64,000 nucleotides of DNA from Selenomonas sp. GTDB lineage: Bacteria > Bacillota > Negativicutes > Selenomonadales > Selenomonadaceae. Made by a program: the position numbers and the translations under genes. The stretch covers positions 18,124 to 82,123 of the forward strand of contig JALEZZ010000069.1 of the NCBI GenBank assembly GCA_022773585.1, read 5' to 3'. Shown piece by piece: positions 59,867 to 64,000 of this stretch (position 1 is the first letter of the stretch; the number at the start of each line of letters is the position of its first letter). The notes below the pieces were generated by a model. It searched no databases. It saw only the letters and a list, made by a program, of their open reading frames with translations, and was not told the origin of the DNA.

Positions 59867-60774
59867 GCAGGGGAGAAGGGAAATCGCCCATGGAACAACA
59901 GAAAGAGGAAGGGCTTGCATCCTTGCTGGCAAAGGCACCGGAATTGCGCGGAAACGTAGACATCTGGCGAGCGTATTGTGCCTTGGAACAGGAATATCGT
60001 GCGCAACTTGATGCGATACATCATGGATTTGTCCACGGGGGGGTGACAAAAGTTCTTTGGTGGTGCTGGCTGCAAGGTCTTCCTGCTGCACCTGATCTTT
60101 GCAAGGTCTGCTTGGAATCACTCGTGAGGCATATGCCGGAAGATTGGCAGATTTTCATTGTCACAGAAGAAAACTACCACCGTTTCATCACGCTGCCGGA
60201 ATTTATCGAACAAAAATATCAGCAGGGAAGAATATCGAAAGCACATTTTACAGACATCTTGCGGACAGAGCTCCTCGTGCGCCATGGCGGCGTCTGGGTG
60301 GATGCTACGGTGTATTGCAGCCGGGATGCAGGCGCATTCCTTACGAGTTATCCGCTTTTTCTATATTCGCAGATGGCTCGCGGGTGCCCTGGGATTCCGG
60401 CATCCAATTGGCTTATCTCTTCCATTCCGCATCATCCCATTCTTGAAACAGTGCGAGACTTGCTTTATATTTTTTGGAAGAAGAAGGATGTCACGCCAAA
60501 TTATTTCTTCTATCACTTTTTCCTGAACATGACCATTGGCAAGTATCCTGAGCTCTGGCATCTTGTACCGCGCTATTCGAATATTCCGCCGCATCTCTTG
60601 CAGTGGGAAATGCTGGAACCCTATAATGAGCGTCGGATGCAGCAGCTTCTTGACATGGCATCGTTTCACAAATTGACGTACCGTATCCCGGCTGGCATAC
60701 CGCAGGAACAGCTGCAAGCATCGTTTCTCGGGAAGCTCTTGCAAAGGAAGCGTGTGTGGCAACTGGAAGGATAA
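59863..60774 (+). CDS. Capsular polysaccharide synthesis-type glycosyltransferase
   Basis: 303 residues from GTG 59863, which overlaps the preceding stop (GTGA) and has AAGGGA eight bases upstream; ATG 59890 with GAAGGG is an alternative start (294 residues). Caps_synth/GT32-like: KVLWWCWLQGLPAAPDLCKV, IFIVTEENYHRFITLP, FTDILRTELLVRHGGVWVDA with the DxD-type WVDAT for metal and sugar nucleotide, then YPLFLYSQ and PHHPILETVRDLL. Transfers a sugar onto a surface glycan in the cytoplasm or at the inner membrane. Operon with the methyltransferase. Confidence 0.85.
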   Translation: MSRGEGKSPMEQQKEEGLASLLAKAPELRGNVDIWRAYCALEQEYRAQLDAIHHGFVHGGVTKVLWWCWLQGLPAAPDLCKVCLESLVRHMPEDWQIFIVTEENYHRFITLPEFIEQKYQQGRISKAHFTDILRTELLVRHGGVWVDATVYCSRDAGAFLTSYPLFLYSQMARGCPGIPASNWLISSIPHHPILETVRDLLYIFWKKKDVTPNYFFYHFFLNMTIGKYPELWHLVPRYSNIPPHLLQWEMLEPYNERRMQQLLDMASFHKLTYRIPAGIPQEQLQASFLGKLLQRKRVWQLEG

Positions 60775-60782
60775 TGAAAATA

Positions 60783-60822
60783 CGCCGTCTCGGAATTCGT
60801 TGTTCCGAGATGGCGTGTTTTT
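60783..60822. terminator. Bidirectional terminator
   Basis: CGCCGTCTCGGAATTCG pairs with CGAGATGGCG side around TGTT; T runs on both strands. Serves the convergent glycosyltransferase and acyltransferase genes. Confidence 0.8.
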
Positions 60823-61754
60823 CATTCTGCCTCCGGCAGGTACTTTTCGATGAAGGTGGCGGGGTCTTTCATTTCGAGACGGGCAGCGTGGATTTTTTCG
60901 AGCGGCCAGTCCCACCAGCGGATTTTTTGGAGGGCTTCGCGGATGGGCTCGGGGAAGCGCCAGCGGATGAAGCGTGCAGGATTGCCACCGACGATGGCGT
61001 AGGGCGGGACGTCTTTCACGACGTTGCTATTTGACGCAATAATAGCGCCGTCGCCAATCGTCAGCGGATGGCTGGCAGCTTTCAAATGGCAGCCGCGGCC
61101 AATCCAGACGTCGGAACCGATGGTGATGCGGCCGGCAGGGAACGAATCAGTCTGTTGAAATTCTGGCCAATCAGAATCATCTGTCCAGTCATAAGTGAAA
61201 ACACGGTCGGCATGATGACCTTTGTTAAGGCCGAGTTCGAAAGTTTGTTTCCACGAAATGCTGGAAAAATTACCAATAGAGATGGAGCCGCGGCCTTCGA
61301 GGTTTCCAGAAACGATGTAACTCAAAGAACCAAGTTTCATCGAGAAAAAAATGCTTGTCAGATGTAGAGGGGTTGGCAAGATGACAACGGTATGATAAGA
61401 AATCTGGGGTCCTTGCGAAAGTTTTCCATGGATGTGTTTATCAGTGAAGAAGCGCGGAAGATCGATGCCGGGTACGGCGAAGATACAACCATCAATGATA
61501 TGTTCTTTGGGAATGTTGCAGGAAATAAGTGGCTGTCGAAAACCTAGATAATGTTTTTGTGCTCCAGCTGCAACGTAATGGAAGGCGAGCTGATCTTGTA
61601 ACTGACCTTTAGAATCCCAACAGAGCAGATGGCCATTATCCATGGCGATTGTGCCAGCTGATAGGATTGTTCCTTTTGTGATAGCAGCTTCATAATATGG
61701 TTGTAATTGTGTGTAATAAACATCCTTGAAAAAGGCAATGCGTGGAACAAACAT
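60822..61754 (-). CDS. Hexapeptide-repeat (CatB/XAT-type) acyltransferase
   Basis: 310 residues from MFVPRIAFFKDVYYTQLQPY, with GGGGGAC upstream. Residues 1-~140 form an N-terminal domain I cannot assign. From about 155 the left-handed beta-helix is evident: SYIVSGNLEGRGSISIGNFS, RITIGSDVWIGRGCHLKAAS, LTIGDGAIIASNSNVVKDVP, PYAIVGGNPARFIRWRF, the typical xenobiotic/virginiamycin acyltransferase pattern; the catalytic His would be GLNKGHHADRV. Probably acetylates a surface glycan sugar. The IS element lies 27 bases before its start and must have replaced its promoter. Confidence 0.85.
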   Translation of the reverse strand: MFVPRIAFFKDVYYTQLQPYYEAAITKGTILSAGTIAMDNGHLLCWDSKGQLQDQLAFHYVAAGAQKHYLGFRQPLISCNIPKEHIIDGCIFAVPGIDLPRFFTDKHIHGKLSQGPQISYHTVVILPTPLHLTSIFFSMKLGSLSYIVSGNLEGRGSISIGNFSSISWKQTFELGLNKGHHADRVFTYDWTDDSDWPEFQQTDSFPAGRITIGSDVWIGRGCHLKAASHPLTIGDGAIIASNSNVVKDVPPYAIVGGNPARFIRWRFPEPIREALQKIRWWDWPLEKIHAARLEMKDPATFIEKYLPEAE

Positions 61755-61852
61755 GGGGCAACGTCCCCCGTGTGTTAGCATAGTTGTCAGTGAAACCTAA
61801 AACCTTTTGTGGTACGATGTAGGCACCACGAAATGCGAAAGGAATGACAACC

Positions 61853-62347
61853 ATGCAATACAGTAATGAACTTCGGGAAGCCGTGCTGAAGCGCCTGCTT
61901 CCCCCGAACAGTGAACCATTCAGCCGGGTTGCTGCCGAAGAGGGAATCTCCGAGCAGACCCTGCGCAACTGGTTCAACAAAGCCAAGTCCCAAGGACTGT
62001 CCTCTGATGATTTCGACGTGCCAGCAGATAAATGGAGCACGCAGGATAAGTTCCTTATCGTCGTAGAGACGGCTGGCATGAGCGAGGCAGATCTCGCTGA
62101 GTATGCCCGCACAAAAGGCCTCTACGTCGACCAGATCAAGAGCTGGCGGGATGCCTGCATGAACGCCAATGGCGGCGTGGCACGCGAGGCGGCAAGGCTC
62201 AGCCGCGAGCTGAAGGCAGCTGAGCGCGAGAACCGCAAGCTGGAGAAAGAGCTGGCCCGCAAGGAAAAGGCTTTAGCCGAAACGGCAGCCCTGCTTGTTC
62301 TAAGAAAAAAAGCCGATGCGATCTGGGGGGATCCAGAGGACGAATGA
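61853..62347 (+). CDS. IS3-type transposase OrfA (HTH protein)
   Basis: 164 residues from MQYSNELREAVLKRLLPPNS; AAAGGA is eight bases upstream (ATG 61844 would add three residues). Helix-turn-helix SRVAAEEGISEQTLRNWFNK, a second HTH-like block (MSEADLAEYARTKGLYVDQI) and a C-terminal leucine zipper (RLSRELKAAERENRKLEKEL). It binds the IS ends. Its stop overlaps the orfB start (ATGA), so orfB is made by coupling rather than frameshifting. Confidence 0.9.
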   Translation: MQYSNELREAVLKRLLPPNSEPFSRVAAEEGISEQTLRNWFNKAKSQGLSSDDFDVPADKWSTQDKFLIVVETAGMSEADLAEYARTKGLYVDQIKSWRDACMNANGGVAREAARLSRELKAAERENRKLEKELARKEKALAETAALLVLRKKADAIWGDPEDE

Positions 62348-63441
62348 TTAGCGCCTCAGATTGCAAAAAAGCTATAGAGCTAATCGATGAAGCTGTAGAG
62401 AGCGGTTCCCGCCTCAGCCCAGCCTGCGTTGAGATGGGGATAACTGAGAGAACCTATTACCGCTGGTCCGGCCAAAAAAAGAAGCTGGGTCATGTGGCTG
62501 ATTTGCGCCCAACGGCCAAGCACCCGGAGCCTGCCAACAAACTCAGTACCGAGGAGCGTGAGAAGATTTTGGAAATCGTCAGCCAGCCGGAATACAAAGA
62601 CCTGCCGCCATGCGAGATTGTCCCTGCCCTGGCCGACAAAAGCCAATACATCGCCTCAGAATCCACGTTTTACCGCGTCCTGCGTGAGCATGACATGGCA
62701 GGGCACAGAGGCCGCTCAGCGGCTCCTGTAAAGCGCCAGATAAGCACGCACATCGCTACGGCACCCAATCAGGTATGGATGTGGGACATCACCTATCTGA
62801 ACGGCCCGGCCAGGGGCTTGTTCTACTACCTCTACATGATAAGCGACCTGTTCAGCAGCGACATTGTCGGCTGGGAAGTCTGGGCGGAGGAATCCGCTGA
62901 GCACGCAGCTGAGCTGATAGAACGCACCTCGGTAGGACAGCACCGCCTGTCTACGTCACCGCTGATACTGCACTCGGATAATGGCAGTCCCATGAAGGGC
63001 GCTACCATGCTCGAGAAGCTTTACCAGCTGGGGATAACTCCATCCAACAGCCGGCCGCGCGTGAGCAATGACAACGCCCGTGCAGAGTCGCTTTTCCACA
63101 CGCTGAAATACCGGCCGAACTACCAGCCCAAAGGCTTCGCTACGCTGGATGAAGCACGTGACTGGTGCCAGCATTTCGTGAACTGGTACCGGCACGAGCA
63201 CCACCACAGCGCGTTGAAGTTCCTCACGCCAGCCCAGCGCCACGAGCAGCCGGACCACGGCCACGGCATCCTAGCCAAGCGCCATGAAGTCTATGAGGCG
63301 GCCAAGAAGCAGCATCCGGAACGCTGGAATGGTCGGGATACCCGCGACTGGAGTATTGATGACGTTGTGTATCTGAATCCAGATAGGCAGGTCGAGTATA
63401 CTGATGTAGCAGTGGATAACTCGAGCAAGCAGGCATCCTGA
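62344..63441 (+). CDS. IS3-type transposase OrfB (DDE integrase core)
   Basis: 365 residues. N-terminal HTH region (ACVEMGITERTYYRWSGQ) then the retroviral-integrase fold with the DDE triad: D in VWMWDITYLNGP, D in LILHSDNGSPMKG, E in DNARAESLFHTLKY. Downstream GFATLDEARDWCQHFVNWYR and HSALKFLTPAQRH are standard. Intact, so the element may be active. Confidence 0.93.
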   Translation: MISASDCKKAIELIDEAVESGSRLSPACVEMGITERTYYRWSGQKKKLGHVADLRPTAKHPEPANKLSTEEREKILEIVSQPEYKDLPPCEIVPALADKSQYIASESTFYRVLREHDMAGHRGRSAAPVKRQISTHIATAPNQVWMWDITYLNGPARGLFYYLYMISDLFSSDIVGWEVWAEESAEHAAELIERTSVGQHRLSTSPLILHSDNGSPMKGATMLEKLYQLGITPSNSRPRVSNDNARAESLFHTLKYRPNYQPKGFATLDEARDWCQHFVNWYRHEHHHSALKFLTPAQRHEQPDHGHGILAKRHEVYEAAKKQHPERWNGRDTRDWSIDDVVYLNPDRQVEYTDVAVDNSSKQAS

Positions 63442-63563
63442 TGCCAAAAGATTTGATGCAATTACTGACAACTACCTTGACATTAAGCGCGTCCTTCCAG
63501 TTCTGGATACTAAGGCATCGTTCAAGAAAACAATATCATCCATGTAATTCTCAGTGATGATAA

Positions 63564-63806
63564 TCATAAACAAGCGGATTCCTCTATCATATCGAGCGAG
63601 CGAAACAGGATGATGTTTTTATAGATTCTGGCGAATAGTGTCTGATATTGCTGTGTTTTCGCTTCGTCAGTGGAATAGTCATTGTGCTTGATGCTGCCGT
63701 CATTGGCAAACAGGATGGCTTCTGCTGTCCGAACGTCTTCGAAGCAGACGTCCTTGTCCGTATAGGTGATGCGGATGCCGTCTTTTTCACAGTATTCCTT
63801 TCGCAT
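63564..63806 (-). CDS. Small hypothetical protein
   Basis: 80 residues from MRKEYCEKDGIRITYTDKDV (AAGGGGCG upstream). Short alternating strands and a C-terminal helix (QQYQTLFARIYKNIILFRSL). No signal peptide. AT-richer than its neighbours, next to the IS element, so possibly acquired DNA. Not recognised. Confidence 0.5.
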   Translation of the reverse strand: MRKEYCEKDGIRITYTDKDVCFEDVRTAEAILFANDGSIKHNDYSTDEAKTQQYQTLFARIYKNIILFRSLDMIEESACL

Positions 63807-64000
63807 GTTCTCACGCCCCTTTTCTTGCATTCATTTTACAGGGAATTAGGGGAAAGAACAAGGCTCTTCACCCATAAGTGTGGGTGAAAGATTAGCATCA
63901 GCATCGCCTCAAGCCGCGTGATTCGTGGCTCGAGGACGATTCGGCAATGGTACGACAATATCGGAACATCCGAGCATGACCAAATCAATCATGTTTTGGA
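63807..64000. other. Right-edge sequence without a recognised gene
   Basis: A short hairpin TTCACCCATAAGTGTGGGTGAA (about 63868-63889) is the only structure seen. Any gene starting here would be cut by the window edge. Confidence 0.4.

Larger units (their letters stand above)
61781..63474 (+). mobile_element. IS3-family insertion sequence
   Basis: About 1.69 kb. Ends TAGTTGTCAGT (61781-61791) and ACTGACAACTA (63464-63474) are inverted; similarity continues inward with a CTTTTG stretch on each side. No clear target duplication is seen (left flank TTAGCA, right flank CCTTGA). It carries two overlapping genes, orfA and orfB. Confidence 0.85.

Noticed and set aside
63405..63425. GTGGATAAC near the IS right end
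   Set aside because: Single imperfect DnaA-box-like site inside the transposase gene, no cluster.

Overview
The window is the chromosomal replication-origin region of a high-GC member of the Negativicutes (a Selenomonas/Mitsuokella-like lineage is my inference; the sequence does not name the species). The gene order rpmH-rnpA-yidD-yidC-jag-(mnmE)-(mnmG) on the minus strand facing dnaA-dnaN-yaaA-recF-dciA-remB-gyrB on the plus strand is the classic Firmicutes oriC layout. The presence of ADP-heptose genes, an LptD-like outer-membrane protein, an AsmA/TamB-like protein and a BamE-like secreted protein shows a Gram-negative-type outer membrane. That combination points to Negativicutes.

Layout. 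0-6 kb: lipopolysaccharide inner-core genes (heptosyltransferase fragment, hldE split into adenylyltransferase and kinase genes with two lone nuclease-like genes between them), an LptD-like protein and a secreted protein. 6-14 kb: cation efflux transporter, small secreted protein, chemotaxis receptor, TrkH, hypothetical protein, NagZ-like glycosidase, decayed YhcG nuclease gene. 14.5-22.3 kb: mnmG, a DUF134/NifX gene, mnmE, jag, yidC, yidD, rnpA, rpmH. 22.3-32 kb: dnaA, the likely oriC (dnaA-dnaN gap with DnaA boxes and a DnaA-trio-like tract), dnaN, yaaA, recF, a DUF559 gene, dciA, remB, gyrB. 32-43 kb: htpX, prepilin peptidase, DUF2922/DUF1659 pair, two secreted proteins, rsmG, a second trkH with trkA, two broken toxin-antitoxin loci, and a ZTP riboswitch controlling a single-domain AICAR transformylase. 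43-58 kb: EAL/degenerate-GGDEF protein, a deaminase-like pseudoenzyme joined to an MgtC frame, LCP protein, fruRKA operon, AsmA-like protein, HAD phosphatase plus UbiX, secreted proteins. 58-64 kb: surface-polysaccharide genes (methyltransferase with kinase-like tail, capsule-type glycosyltransferase, hexapeptide acyltransferase) interrupted by an IS3-type element.

Besides the genes, the gaps are unusually structured. (1) At least fourteen places carry a modular palindromic repeat (hairpins ending in a GAGGGAGTGTCGAAGGTAG-type tail), one of which encodes the C-terminus of the cation transporter. (2) A second element has a fixed ~37-base core but a different pair of mutually complementary arms at each site; one copy sits in frame inside recF. 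(3) Three tiny hydrophobic peptide genes each face an opposing promoter, as in type I toxin-antitoxin systems; two are clear paralogues. (4) A dense DnaA-box cluster lies at 46.8-47.0 kb, 22 kb from dnaA, and two further boxes sit in the arms of a terminator hairpin at 48.6 kb. (5) A short two-hairpin repeat occurs in leaders and trailers of unrelated genes.

No rRNA, tRNA or CRISPR array was recognised. All coordinates were read by eye; start codons were chosen from ribosome-binding sites and family length.
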